DNA of 46,553 bases from CAVXYG01 sp963766005 (GTDB lineage: Bacteria > Actinomycetota > Actinomycetes > S36-B12 > GCA-2699445): the NCBI GenBank assembly GCA_963766005.1, contig CAVXYG010000016.1, forward strand, positions 1 to 46,553, read 5' to 3'. Made by a program: the position numbers and the translations under genes. Every line of letters starts with the position of its first letter. Positions within the stretch are counted from its first letter, which is position 1. A model generated the notes under the pieces. That model saw nothing but the letters and a program-made list of their open reading frames with translations, was not told where the DNA came from and searched no databases. Shown here one piece after another: positions 8,889 to 16,916 of this stretch.

Positions 8889-9034
8889 CGGACCCTCGGC
8901 ACGCTCACCCCCATCGAGCTTGAGACCATCGTTCCCGCCGCAGCCTCGGCCTGCACCACCACACCCCGCCGGTCAACCAAGGGCCGGGCAGCCCCGACCG
9001 ACGGCACGTCGGCCCACTGACGACGGCGGCGGGT

Positions 9035-9399
9035 GTGGATGTCTGCGGCGCGACGGCTGTCATCAACCGGATGCCGGCGTTCCCGAGCGCCCCGGTCGAC
9101 GGCGAAGATCGCGACGTGGTGTTCGCGGCCGAGGAGGTTCGGGCGGCACTCGTGGCGACCTTCGCCGCGTGCCGGCGTCCGATGATGGGGCGCCCGTCGC
9201 CGTACCACTCGATCGGTGTCGCCGGGGACCAGTTGGTGTGGACTGCCCGGGCCGCTGCCGAGGGCTTCGCACCCGCTGCCCCCTCCTCGGAGGTGCCCCC
9301 GACGATGCCCCCGACCCGAGCCCGGCCTTCACCGTCTACGAAGAGGCCACCGGCCAGGACATCGCCGGCCCGCTCTGCGCCCTGCTTGCGGCCGCCTGA
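9035..9399 (+). pseudogene. Unknown gene split by a frameshift
   Basis: From ATG 9035 to about 9280 the frame has strong G/C third positions and reads as ordinary protein (segments INRMPAFPSAPVDGEDRD, VVFAAEEVRAALVATFAA, GRPSPYHSIGVAGDQLVW). It then turns Pro/Arg-rich, while the frame one base back becomes protein-like (AFTVYEEATGQDIAGPL) and ends at TGA 9399. The join lies in a repetitive GCCCCC/CGACGATGCC stretch at about 9285-9320. Joined, the product would be about 120 residues. I do not recognise the family. It could be a live gene with a sequencing indel. Confidence 0.4.
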
Positions 9400-9666
9400 C
9401 AAGGCGCCCACCCGCGCGCCGGTCTGCTCACGACGCAGCCTCGCGTTCTCCACCCGGAAGCCCGCCCATCTGCAGTTCCCGACGATCGCATCCAGGCAGC
9501 GCACGGCCGCGGGCTGCCGACGCGCTCCGCCGGTAGGCCGCACCCCGATGCAGCATTGGACGGGCAGCGGGTGCTCCGTCATGCAGGCGATCGTCGTGCG
9601 GCGCCGAGCACGAGCAGTCGCCCAGAGCTGGAATGGGGACGGACCGCCGGTGCATCGGTGTGCCAG
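9400..9666. other. Gap without a convincing gene
   Basis: The minus strand carries a short Leu/Arg heptad-like segment (VENARLRREQTG) that faintly recalls transposase OrfA coiled coils, but it is too short to call. Nothing else is supported. Confidence 0.3.
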
Positions 9667-10410
9667 TCAGCGCCCGGCCACGCCGGACAGCTCCACCAGC
9701 AGCGCGCGCAGCGACTCCAGATCCAGGGGCGTGCGGTGGTAGCCGCCACCGTCGGTGTCGACCGACAGCAGATCGACCCGATCGGGACCGGTGCGCAGGA
9801 TCTGGAACTCCGTCTGCAGCCGGGTGCCGTCCTCCCGGCGCACCCGGTGCGCGAGCTGGAAGCGCTGCTCGGACCGCTGCACCAGTGCGCGGGCCTCCGC
9901 CACCGTCAGCGGGGCGGGCTCCCCGTCATCCTCGGGAATCCTGGCCTCCCCGGCGATCAGTCGCCGTGCCACCGTCTTGGCCAGTCCTTCGATGGAGATC
10001 ATGGACAGCCGATGCAGGCCGAGCGGGTCCACCCGATCGACGGCGGCAACTCCCAGCGGCAGGATGGCGACCATCCAGCGCCATGGCTCATCCGGAGCCC
10101 CGGAGTGTCCGCGCCGGATCTCGAACACGGACAGGTGCAATGGCGTCAACGCCGCGATCAGCCCCAGCTCGCCGGCGACATCGACGTGGTCGCCGTCGGG
10201 CGAGCGGTAGAGCAGCCCGCGGGCGGCGAGCGAGCGCACCGCCTCGGCAAGGACGTCGTCGGCGAGGCCAGCCAATGCCGGCACCTCGCCCAGCACCACC
10301 GCGAGCTCGGCCTGCGTGTAGCACCCGAAGTCGACCGGGCCGGTCTCGACCAGTTCCGCCAACGACGCCAGCTGGTCCTCCAGCGCGCTCCCCGATGATC
10401 CGCCGATCAC
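9667..10410 (-). CDS. Conserved-looking protein of unknown function, second gene of a coupled pair
   Basis: 247 residues, soluble by composition: no signal peptide or membrane helix. Start GTG 10410 overlaps the stop of the upstream gene (GTGA) and has GGAGG nine bases before it, so translation is coupled. The N-terminal half is helical (LEDQLASLAELVETG, LAVVLGEVPALAGLADDVLAEAVRSLAARGLLYRS), which looks like a winged-helix-type module; the C-terminal half alternates hydrophobic residues like beta strands and ends DLESLRALLVELSG. The architecture of a helical N-part with LAARGLL followed by beta-rich repeats recalls EspG-like secretion chaperones only loosely, and no ESX genes are nearby, so I do not claim that. 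Function unknown. Confidence 0.8.
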   Translation of the reverse strand: MIGGSSGSALEDQLASLAELVETGPVDFGCYTQAELAVVLGEVPALAGLADDVLAEAVRSLAARGLLYRSPDGDHVDVAGELGLIAALTPLHLSVFEIRRGHSGAPDEPWRWMVAILPLGVAAVDRVDPLGLHRLSMISIEGLAKTVARRLIAGEARIPEDDGEPAPLTVAEARALVQRSEQRFQLAHRVRREDGTRLQTEFQILRTGPDRVDLLSVDTDGGGYHRTPLDLESLRALLVELSGVAGR

Positions 10411-11405
10411 GCGTCGCCTCCTTCGATCCCGATGAACTTCGGTGGCGGACCGGCAGGCCCGACGATGCCGCAAGTGCTGATCCGGTGGCCGCCGACCAGC
10501 AGTTCCACCGGCTCGGTAGCCGCTCCCGACGCCAGCAGATCCGGCAGGTCGCTTCGACCCCCCTCGTCGAGGATGTCGGACACCGCCGAGGTCAACGGTG
10601 CCGGGAGTTCGACCAGGTGCAGGGAGGAGAACAGCCCGGAGCCCATCTCCTCCTGGTAGGGAGCATCCGGCAGCAGGTCGCGCGGCTCCGGCGGGTCTTC
10701 GGCCGCGTAGAGGTCGCCGAGCGGACCGATCACGGGCACATCCGGTGTGAGCACGTCGCTCCACCGTTGCGCCTCGGCCTCGTTGCGGCTGTGGTCGCGA
10801 TGGCGCCGCAGCCCGGCCAGCGCACCGTCGACGCCCTCGCCGAGCCTGATGTGCGCTGGACGCAGCACCATCGGCCGGGTATCGACGTGGGCCGACAGGC
10901 CCCAGGGCCCGACGTTCTTCCCGGTGAGCCGGTAGATGGCGTAGTCCCGCAGGTGGACCACATCGTTCCATCTCGGCACCGTCCCCCAACGGAAGGTCGC
11001 CTTGGTGCGTTCCAACTGGATCCAGGTGCCGATGGCGGCCTTGCCGTGCAGCGATTCCCGCACCAGCGGGCCGTCGAGGCCGTAGTCGGGGGTGGCCGTC
11101 TTGTCGACGGTGCGGTGATGGCTCGACATCCGCTGACGGCTGCGCGGGAAGATCCACCGCTCGTACAGGGCGTCCTCCCCGACGATGACGTGGGCGCCCT
11201 GCAGGAAGTGCACCAGCGCGGGGACGGACAGTCCGCGGTCGAGCAGGTCGGCCATGATCTGGACCTCGAAGTCGCTGGCATGGTCGACGGCGCGGGCCAG
11301 CCCGGGGGAGAACTCGGCGGCGGTCGCAGCGATCCGGACCAGCACCGCCAGCCGTCTCCGGTCGCCCTCCAGGGTCCGGTCCCGTTCTTGCGCCAAGCCC
11401 GACAT
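10407..11405 (-). CDS. Protein of unknown function, first gene of a coupled pair
   Basis: 332 residues from ATG 11405; the frame stays open far upstream but that part runs through a hydrolase remnant and is not native. No signal peptide or membrane segment. The first 70 residues are helical (RRLAVLVRIAATAAEF, FEVQIMADLLDRGLSVPALVHFL). The middle is rich in aromatic and charged residues (ALYERWIFPRSRQRM, GTWIQLERTKATFRWG, VVHLRDYAIYRLTG) and looks beta-structured. The C-terminus has VELLVGGHRISTCGIVGPAG just before the stop. It is coupled to the next gene by a GTGA overlap. I recognise no family; the pair probably forms a complex, which is inference from overlap alone. Confidence 0.8.
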   Translation of the reverse strand: MSGLAQERDRTLEGDRRRLAVLVRIAATAAEFSPGLARAVDHASDFEVQIMADLLDRGLSVPALVHFLQGAHVIVGEDALYERWIFPRSRQRMSSHHRTVDKTATPDYGLDGPLVRESLHGKAAIGTWIQLERTKATFRWGTVPRWNDVVHLRDYAIYRLTGKNVGPWGLSAHVDTRPMVLRPAHIRLGEGVDGALAGLRRHRDHSRNEAEAQRWSDVLTPDVPVIGPLGDLYAAEDPPEPRDLLPDAPYQEEMGSGLFSSLHLVELPAPLTSAVSDILDEGGRSDLPDLLASGAATEPVELLVGGHRISTCGIVGPAGPPPKFIGIEGGDA

Positions 11406-11519
11406 CGGGGCTGCCTCCTGGTCGATCGCGGTGGACCGATGATGCCACAGGCTCAACGGCGCGCCAGGCTCAGGTTGGCCGCTGGAGCTCCAGCACCGGC
11501 ACGGCCCCTGGTTGGTGGC

Positions 11520-11988
11520 ATCCCTCCAGATCTCCTCGCCGGCCAAGTACCGGCGGATCGCGCCGGCCAATTCCCGGGGATGGGCGCAGCCAATGGTGTG
11601 GGCGGCACCCTCGAACAGCACGATCGTCACCTCGCCGGGATGTCGCGCATCGCCGCGCAGATGCGCTCCTGCGACGTCGGCAGCGGATCCCCGCTGCCGA
11701 TCACCACCATCGGGGGCACCGTCATGGACAGGCACCGGTCGTAGGCGGGGTACTTGGCTATCCGCGAGTAGCAGGTGCAGGGCGCCAGCGAACGGACCGG
11801 AGGTCGTCCGGCGCCACCCCTGGGAGCAGGCTCGGCGGTTCCCGCGACCCGTCGGCGGCCATCTGCAGGATGGCCCGCGCAAGCGGCTGGTGGTGCCGAC
11901 CGCCGGCGACGCCGACCATGATCGCCCGCTCCACCCGGTCCGGGGCGATGGCGATGAGTTCGGCGGTGATCGTGCGGCCCAGCGAGGC
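11520..11988 (-). pseudogene. Alpha/beta hydrolase remnant with frameshifts
   Basis: Three consecutive pieces in three frames read as one alpha/beta hydrolase: the nucleophile elbow region NASLGRTITAELIAIAPDRVE (about 11985-11920), then YSRIAKYPAYDRCLSMTVPPMVVIGSGD (about 11780-11690, the acid strand), and VTIVLFEGAAHTIGCAHPRELA with RRYLAGEEIW (11638-11526, the catalytic His region). At least two frameshifts separate them, and the N-terminal third before the nucleophile is missing. The 5' break coincides with the start of a TPR fragment on the other strand. Confidence 0.65.
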
Positions 11989-12166
11989 GTTCGCCCACTA
12001 TGCCCGGGCGCTGGAGTGCTGCGCGGCGATCGGCGCCAGACCGCTGGTGGCCCGCACCGAGCAGGCCTACGGCAAGGCGCTGGCGTCAGCCGGGAAGACG
12101 GACGAAGCGCAGCCGCACCTGGCCGCTGCGCAGCAACTGTTCGGCGAGCTGGGTCTCCGCTCCTGA
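11985..12166 (+). pseudogene. C-terminal TPR-like fragment of a regulator
   Basis: About 60 residues (FAHYARALECCAAIGA, RTEQAYGKALASAGKTDEAQ, QQLFGELGL, then TGA) with the spacing of tetratricopeptide helices found at the C-terminus of AAA/LuxR- or BTAD-type actinobacterial regulators. No start codon with a ribosome site and no upstream domain. It begins where the hydrolase remnant on the opposite strand ends, so the boundary is probably a deletion or recombination joint. Confidence 0.5.
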
Positions 12167-12321
12167 GCGGCGGTTCAGCGGTCGCGCCGGAACCCGGTTG
12201 CCGCGCAGGCGCCGATGAGGCGCGCTGAGGCGAGTCCCGAGCCTCCGCCGGGCAACCGGTGCGGGTCCGGTCCACGGTGTCGTGCACCTCGCGCCACGCC
12301 CGGAAGGTCGTCTCACGGTCG

Positions 12322-12456
12322 CCTCCAGGTCAGCCTCGAGCCGCCTCCTCCAGGTCAGCCTCGAGCCGCCTCCTCGAGGTCAGCCTCGAGCCGCTCTCCT
12401 CCGAGGCTCAGCCTCGAGCCGTCTCCTCGAGGTCAGCCTCGAGCCGCCTCCTCGAG
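12322..12456. repeat. 25-bp tandem repeat over the aquaporin 3' end
   Basis: Five units of a GTCAGCCTCGAGCCGCC-type sequence start at 12329, 12354, 12379, 12407 and 12432 (spacing 25, 25, 28, 25). Each holds the palindrome CTCGAG, and the array can fold into several alternative hairpins. The aquaporin stop codon (12433-12435) is inside the last unit; read on the minus strand each unit repeats the codons EEAARG and a TGA. The array appears to be copies of the gene's own end and may also act as a terminator. Confidence 0.85.
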
Positions 12457-13197
12457 AGAGACGGCCGGACCCTCTCCGAGCAGCCGGTTGTACGTGAAGC
12501 CGGCGAGGAGCGCCCCGACGATAGGAGCGAGGATGAACAGCCACAGCTGGCCGATCGCCTCGCCGCCCGCGAACAGTGCCGGGCCGATCGAGCGGGCGGG
12601 GTTCACCGAGGTGTTGGTCACCGGGATGCTCACCAGGTGGATCAGCGTCAGCGAGAGCCCGATCGCCAACGGCGCCAACCCCTTCGGCGCCCGGGTGTCG
12701 GTCACGCCGAGGATCACGTAGAGGAAGACGGCGGTCAGCACCACCTCGATCACGAGCCCGGCCAAGAGGCTGTAGCCGCCCGGGGAGCGGTCGCCGAATC
12801 CGTTGGTGGCGAATCCTGACTCACTGGCGGAGAAGCCGTCGACCCCGGACGCGACAACCAGCAGGACCGCCGCTGCGGCGATCGCAGCGACTACCTGCGT
12901 GACGATGTAGCCGACGGTGTCCTTCCACGCGAACCGGCCAGCCGCCGCGGCGCCCAGCGTGACCGCGGGGTTGAAGTGCCCGCCGGAGACGTGGCCGACC
13001 GCGTAGGCCATGGCCAGCACGGTCAGTCCGAAAGCCAGGGAGACTCCGAGGTGGCCGATCCCCGCCGGGTTGCTGGCATCGCCGGCCGGGAAGTTCGCCG
13101 CGAGCACGGCGGCCCCGCAACCACCGAAGACGAGGACGAACGTGCCGAGGAACTCCGCGCTCAGTCGGCGCGAGACCACCGGGGGCGCAGCAGCCAT
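12433..13197 (-). CDS. aqpZ: Aquaporin (MIP family, AqpZ-like)
   Basis: Water channel of 254 residues with six predicted membrane helices and both half-helix motifs: HFNPAVT near residue 70 and SVNPARS near residue 190. The NPA spacing, TFVLVFGGCG in helix 1 and absence of the longer loops of glycerol facilitators favour an AqpZ-type water channel over GlpF. Start ATG 13197 has GGAGG six bases upstream. The gene stands alone. Its last codons (SLEEAARG) are also the unit of a 25-bp tandem repeat that continues beyond the stop, so the C-terminal tail has probably changed by repeat slippage. Confidence 0.95.
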   Translation of the reverse strand: MAAAPPVVSRRLSAEFLGTFVLVFGGCGAAVLAANFPAGDASNPAGIGHLGVSLAFGLTVLAMAYAVGHVSGGHFNPAVTLGAAAAGRFAWKDTVGYIVTQVVAAIAAAAVLLVVASGVDGFSASESGFATNGFGDRSPGGYSLLAGLVIEVVLTAVFLYVILGVTDTRAPKGLAPLAIGLSLTLIHLVSIPVTNTSVNPARSIGPALFAGGEAIGQLWLFILAPIVGALLAGFTYNRLLGEGPAVSLEEAARG

Positions 13198-13511
13198 GGA
13201 TCCTCCAAGGAATGTGGTGGGTGAAGCCGAGCGGCAGCCGAAGGTTATCAACAGGTGTCCGCACGCCTCTGCGGCGCACACCCCAGCCGCGAACTCGGCA
13301 GAGGTGCGCGCCACGGTCGGACCGCCGCGGTGGCAGCATCCGGCCTTGCCGAGGAGATCATGGCCGCCAGCAGGAAGATCCCCGCCATCGGCAGGACCTG
13401 CGGGGTCGCCACGGTCCGATCACCGCCGAGAAGGGCCTCGGCCGTGGCCGACTCCGACCGCCCTGGGCGGTTGGCCGGAGTCGCGTGGCGGGCCGAGGTC
13501 CGGTCGGGCGC
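13198..13511. other. Intergenic region, no gene seen
   Basis: About 310 bases between the septum-formation-domain gene and the aquaporin start. The minus strand has a short hydrophobic stretch (VLPMAGIFLLAAMI) around 13355-13400 but no start, ribosome site or sustained coding bias. It may be a worn fragment of a membrane protein. Confidence 0.35.
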
Positions 13512-14198
13512 TCACTCCGCCGGCGGCTGCGCCCGCAGGCCGGCATCCTCGGCGATCGAGCCCGTCGTCAGCAAGTCCTGCTCGAAGTTCTCGTCCAGCG
13601 TCGTGGCGACGCACATCAACCCGCGGTCGCCCTGCATCCACGTCCAGGCCGACGGCGCGAAGTACCAGTAGCCGTACGGACTGGTCGAGAACGGTTCACC
13701 GGTGTACGTGGCGACAGCAGACTCACAGGCCACCATCGCCCGCTGATCCATCGCCTCCGGGCCAGGCAGGGTTGCGGCACCGGAGAAGAACTCCTGGTCC
13801 AGCAGGACCACTTCGCCCATGTGGGAGGAGGCGCAGGGCACGCCTTCCATGCCGTCGCCGATCCCCTCCGCGAACGGACCCTCGAGGCAGTCGCCCACCT
13901 GGAGCGGGGCTTCCAGGGGTGCGGCGGCGCTGCCCTGATCGGCTCCGACCGGATCGTTCTCGGCGCCATCTCCGCTCTGGAGCATGAAGAGCATCCCGAG
14001 GCCGGCGGCTGCCACCACGGCGATCACCACCAGCGCCGCGATCAGGCCGGTGCGCTCGCGGCCGTGGTGCGGCACCTGCGGCTGGGAAGCCGTCCCGGGC
14101 TCGGCGCCCGTTTCCGGCGCGGCGAGGTCATGCCAGGCGTTGTCGGTCCCCAGGACGTATCCGTCGACGATATCTCCGGGGTGGTAGTCGAGACTCAT
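13512..14198 (-). CDS. Single-pass membrane protein with septum-formation-like extracytoplasmic domain
   Basis: 228 residues. The N-terminal 50 residues are cytoplasmic, one transmembrane helix spans about 53-75 (LIAALVVIAVVAAAGLGMLF), and the rest lies outside. The outer domain has the VGDCLEGPF...VPCASSHMGEVV pattern of the Septum_form family (PF13845), in which paired cysteines (here in GDCL and PCAS, with later AMVACES and GLMCVAT) probably form disulfides. ATG 14198 follows GGGGG at eight bases. The family is widespread in Actinomycetota and named for a suspected link to septation, but its molecular role is not known. The gene is alone between the aquaporin and the LLM oxidoreductase on the same strand. 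Confidence 0.82.
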   Translation of the reverse strand: MSLDYHPGDIVDGYVLGTDNAWHDLAAPETGAEPGTASQPQVPHHGRERTGLIAALVVIAVVAAAGLGMLFMLQSGDGAENDPVGADQGSAAAPLEAPLQVGDCLEGPFAEGIGDGMEGVPCASSHMGEVVLLDQEFFSGAATLPGPEAMDQRAMVACESAVATYTGEPFSTSPYGYWYFAPSAWTWMQGDRGLMCVATTLDENFEQDLLTTGSIAEDAGLRAQPPAE

Positions 14199-14323
14199 GA
14201 TGTGTACCCCCGATCCCCTACGCCGTTCTGTGAAGAACGCGATCTCATCGTGCTGCCGCGCGCTCGGCAGCGGAACGGCCGATGGTCCCTCGGCGGTGTG
14301 CGTTGCGCCACTGCCGCAGCCGC

Positions 14324-15373
14324 CTACCCGGCGGCCGGCGCAGCCAGCAACTCCCGGACCCGGGGTACGACCTGGCCGGCGTACAACTCGATGGAGCGCA
14401 TGAGCAGGCTGTGCGGCAGCGGGCCGTTGGAGTACTTCAGGTCGAATCGCTGCGCCCCCAGGGCGGTGAGGGCGCCAGCGATCTTGCCGGCGACCGTCTC
14501 CGGAGAACCGGCGTAGACCGAGCCCTCGTGGACCTCGCGGAGGAAGCCCTCGTACGTCGGGGCCGGCCAGCCCCGTTCTTGACCGATCCGGCCGAACAGT
14601 TCCTGGTAGTGCGGCCAGAGCTCGGCGACAGCCTGCTCGTCGGTGTCCGCGAGGTGCCCCGGCGAGTGGATGGACAGTGGCAGCTGCTCGTGCCCGAACT
14701 GGTGCAGCGCGCGTCGGTAGAGGTCGGCGATCGGCACGAACCGCGCCGGATCCCCGCCGATGATCGCCAGCGCCATGGGTAGGTGCAGACGGGCGGCGCG
14801 GACCACCGACTCGGGGGTTCCGCCGACCCCGACGCGCAGCGGGATGCGTCCTCGTTCGGTCTTGGGGTACACATGCCGGTCGGCCAGCGGGGCGCGCATG
14901 GTGCCCGACCACGTCACCGGCCCTTCTCCCAGCAGGCGAACGAGCAGTTCGAGCTTCTCCTCGAACAGTGCCCCGTAGTCGTCCAGCGAGTAGCCGAACA
15001 GGGCGAAGGACTCGGTGAACGACCCGCGCCCAGCCGTGATCTCGGCTCGGCCGCCGGACAGTCCGTCCAGCGTGGCAAACCGTTCGAAGACACGCACCGG
15101 GTCGTCGCTGGACAGGACCGTCACGGCGGTGCCCAGGGTGATGCGCCGGGTGGCGGTCGCGATCCCGGCCAGCACCACGTCCGGGGCCGAGACCGCGAAG
15201 TCGTCGCGGTGGTGCTCGCCGACGCTGAAGTGGTCCACCCCCAGCGAGTCCGCCAGCACCGCCTGCTCGACGATGTTGCGGATCACCTGACCGGCCGGCT
15301 CCGGGTTGCCCGCCGCATCGCGGGTCATGTCCCCGAAGGTGTCGAGGCCGAATTCGATCATCCGCAGGTTCAC
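14324..15373 (-). CDS. LLM-class flavin-dependent oxidoreductase
   Basis: Luciferase-like monooxygenase, 349 residues, the usual length. Typical features: N-terminal strand FGLDTFGD, SVGEHHRDDF near 50-60, GTAVTVLSSDDPVRVFERFATLDGLSGGRAEI near 82-115 and the LRVGVGGTPESVVRAARL segment near 180. It should use reduced flavin (FMN or F420) supplied by a reductase or the F420 system; the GGR and EHH positions match the Atu2307/SP_0267-type subgroup. The start is GTG 15373 with GGAG eight bases upstream; an internal ATG four codons later is an alternative. Substrate unknown, and neighbours give no hint. Confidence 0.92.
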   Translation of the reverse strand: MNLRMIEFGLDTFGDMTRDAAGNPEPAGQVIRNIVEQAVLADSLGVDHFSVGEHHRDDFAVSAPDVVLAGIATATRRITLGTAVTVLSSDDPVRVFERFATLDGLSGGRAEITAGRGSFTESFALFGYSLDDYGALFEEKLELLVRLLGEGPVTWSGTMRAPLADRHVYPKTERGRIPLRVGVGGTPESVVRAARLHLPMALAIIGGDPARFVPIADLYRRALHQFGHEQLPLSIHSPGHLADTDEQAVAELWPHYQELFGRIGQERGWPAPTYEGFLREVHEGSVYAGSPETVAGKIAGALTALGAQRFDLKYSNGPLPHSLLMRSIELYAGQVVPRVRELLAAPAAG

Positions 15374-16169
15374 CGGTGGACTCCTTCCCCCTCAGGGGCA
15401 TCGACGATGACGAGTATGTCGGCGCCGGCCTGATGAGGGGCGGTCGCAAGCACCAGCACGACGTGGCTAGGACGTCGTAGGGCACCCGACCGCGGTGCTG
15501 CCGCTTCGCTCAGGTCACGCGACCTGCAGACCGACCACGACTCCGAGGTTTCGGCACCGCCGACGCCCACAGCGACGCTGGTTCGTCGAGTCCGCACCGA
15601 TGTCGATCCGGCCGGGCCCCCGCAAGGGCCCCGACTCCCCTTGACGCTGCGCGGAAGCCTCATCTGCATTGGACTGCTCCCCCAATCCCCGCGTGATCTC
15701 GAGGGGCATCGCAGCTGAGAGGAGGCTTCCCGGCGGGCAACCGGGTTGCGCACCGTGGCTGGCGCCTCCGCGGGGGGCTCCAGATCGTTGCGCGGCTGCC
15801 GGCGGTGACCGAGGTGGCCTGCCGGGCGTCTTCGTCGATGCGCGTGCACGCCTCCCGGGCTCGGGCGAGCGCGCGCGTCTCATCAGCGGCGACGAACCGG
15901 GGCCAGGGCCCCGGAGTCGTGTCGGTCTTGGTTTGGGCCGCACTCGGAAACGGCACGGCGCGCGGTTTGGTGTGCCGGTCGTCGTCAGCGCGGCTCTGGC
16001 GGTCCTGTGCGGCCGCCACCGGCACTGACTCTGCGCCAACGACGCAGCCCCCGGCGGACATCATGGCGCGCTGGGGACTGCGCCGCCGCGCAGCAGTCCG
16101 ACAACGGGCCGGTCCGGGGGAGGAGGGATACCGTCCGCCGGGCCCGAGAGCTCCTACTGCCCCGCCGCG
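15374..16169. other. 796-base gap, at most a weak open frame
   Basis: The minus-strand frame 16064-15660 (134 codons) has good third-position G/C between about 15930 and 15800 (FVAADETRALARAREACTRIDEDARQA), then becomes Arg/Pro-rich. It has no ribosome site or recognisable family and may be a remnant. The rest of the gap shows nothing I can support. Confidence 0.3.
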
Positions 16170-16916
16170 CTACCACCAGGCGGTCGTGCTGCCGTGGCCG
16201 GGGATGTACCACGTCGGCTCGTCGGCCTCCTCCGCGATGATCCAGACACCGTCGACGCCGTCGGGGTCGATGAGGAGGACGCGCCGGGCACTGTCGACGG
16301 CGTAGAGCCAGGCGTCGTCCGGTGACCACGCGATCGACCACAGGTCGTACCCGTCCGGCGCCTCGATGTCGACCGCCGTCCGCTCCTCACCGTGGGGGCG
16401 GTCCTCCACGGTGATCCGGAGACCACCGACGCGGTCGCCGATGTCCGCCGTCCGGCCGTCGGCTGCAGTGGGGCGCACGGGCTGGGGCCACTGCCAGTCG
16501 ATCTCGCGAGTGGACCCGATCTGTTCGCCGGTGGTGGGGTCGTAGGTCGCGACCCGGACAGCCTCGCCCGGCTCCAACCCCACGTCGTCCTTGTCGCCCA
16601 CGGGCTCGCTGGCAACCTCCACCAGGCCGTCGTCGGTCCATCGGTGGGAGATCGTGAACTCGCCGCAATCCAGCACGACCGGATCTCCCCCGGATACCGG
16701 GCGAACGGCGACGCAGCGGGTCCCTTCCGAGATCGCGCTGTAGGCGATGAGGCCGGAGGGGGCGGGGACAGCCTCGCCGGCCGGCGGATAGGCCGGAAGC
16801 CGTCCTACCCCCCAGACGGCGACGACAACGCCGACGACGAGGGCGACTGCCGCGGACAGCAGGACGGCGGCGCGGCGGTGGTCGGCCATCACGTCCGTCC
16901 CCGCTCCGGCGGTCAT
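16170..16916 (-). CDS. Membrane-anchored protein of unknown function, propeller-like repeats
   Basis: 248 residues. After a short cytoplasmic start a transmembrane helix covers about residues 17-40 (VLLSAAVALVVGVVVAVWGVG). The exported part has WD/SMP-like segments (LIAYSAISEGTRCVAVRPVSGGDPVV, ATYDPTTGEQIG, LWSIAWSPDDAWLYAVDSARRVLLIDPDG), suggesting two to four beta-propeller blades, fewer than a full propeller. The ATG overlaps the stop of the upstream DUF2157 gene (ATGA), so they are cotranslated. No enzyme motif is visible. It may be a periplasmic-side partner of the DUF2157 membrane protein; that is inference. Confidence 0.8.
   Translation of the reverse strand: MTAGAGTDVMADHRRAAVLLSAAVALVVGVVVAVWGVGRLPAYPPAGEAVPAPSGLIAYSAISEGTRCVAVRPVSGGDPVVLDCGEFTISHRWTDDGLVEVASEPVGDKDDVGLEPGEAVRVATYDPTTGEQIGSTREIDWQWPQPVRPTAADGRTADIGDRVGGLRITVEDRPHGEERTAVDIEAPDGYDLWSIAWSPDDAWLYAVDSARRVLLIDPDGVDGVWIIAEEADEPTWYIPGHGSTTAWW

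Larger units (their letters stand above)
8464..8943 (+). mobile_element. IS3-family transposase (integrase core) remnant, internally duplicated
   Basis: Fragments of the C-terminal DDE integrase core are visible in order: GIEGS near 8470, DNAAMENCCSLLRGNVLDRRGW from 8520, RTYHRRRCQ several times, and the typical tail RTLGTLTPIELETI ending near 8940. The DNAAMES/ENVLDRR and TYHRRRRQ..LTPIE arrangement is that of IS3-group OrfB. The N-terminal two-thirds, OrfA and any terminal repeats are absent, and the internal duplications put the pieces out of frame, so the element is dead. Confidence 0.7.

Noticed and set aside
9667..10410. EspG-like ESX chaperone
   Set aside because: Only a loose layout resemblance; no ESX, PE/PPE or WXG100 genes in the window.
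12322..12456. 25-bp array as iterons of an origin
   Set aside because: Units derive from the coding end of the aquaporin and no replication gene or A/T-rich region is near.
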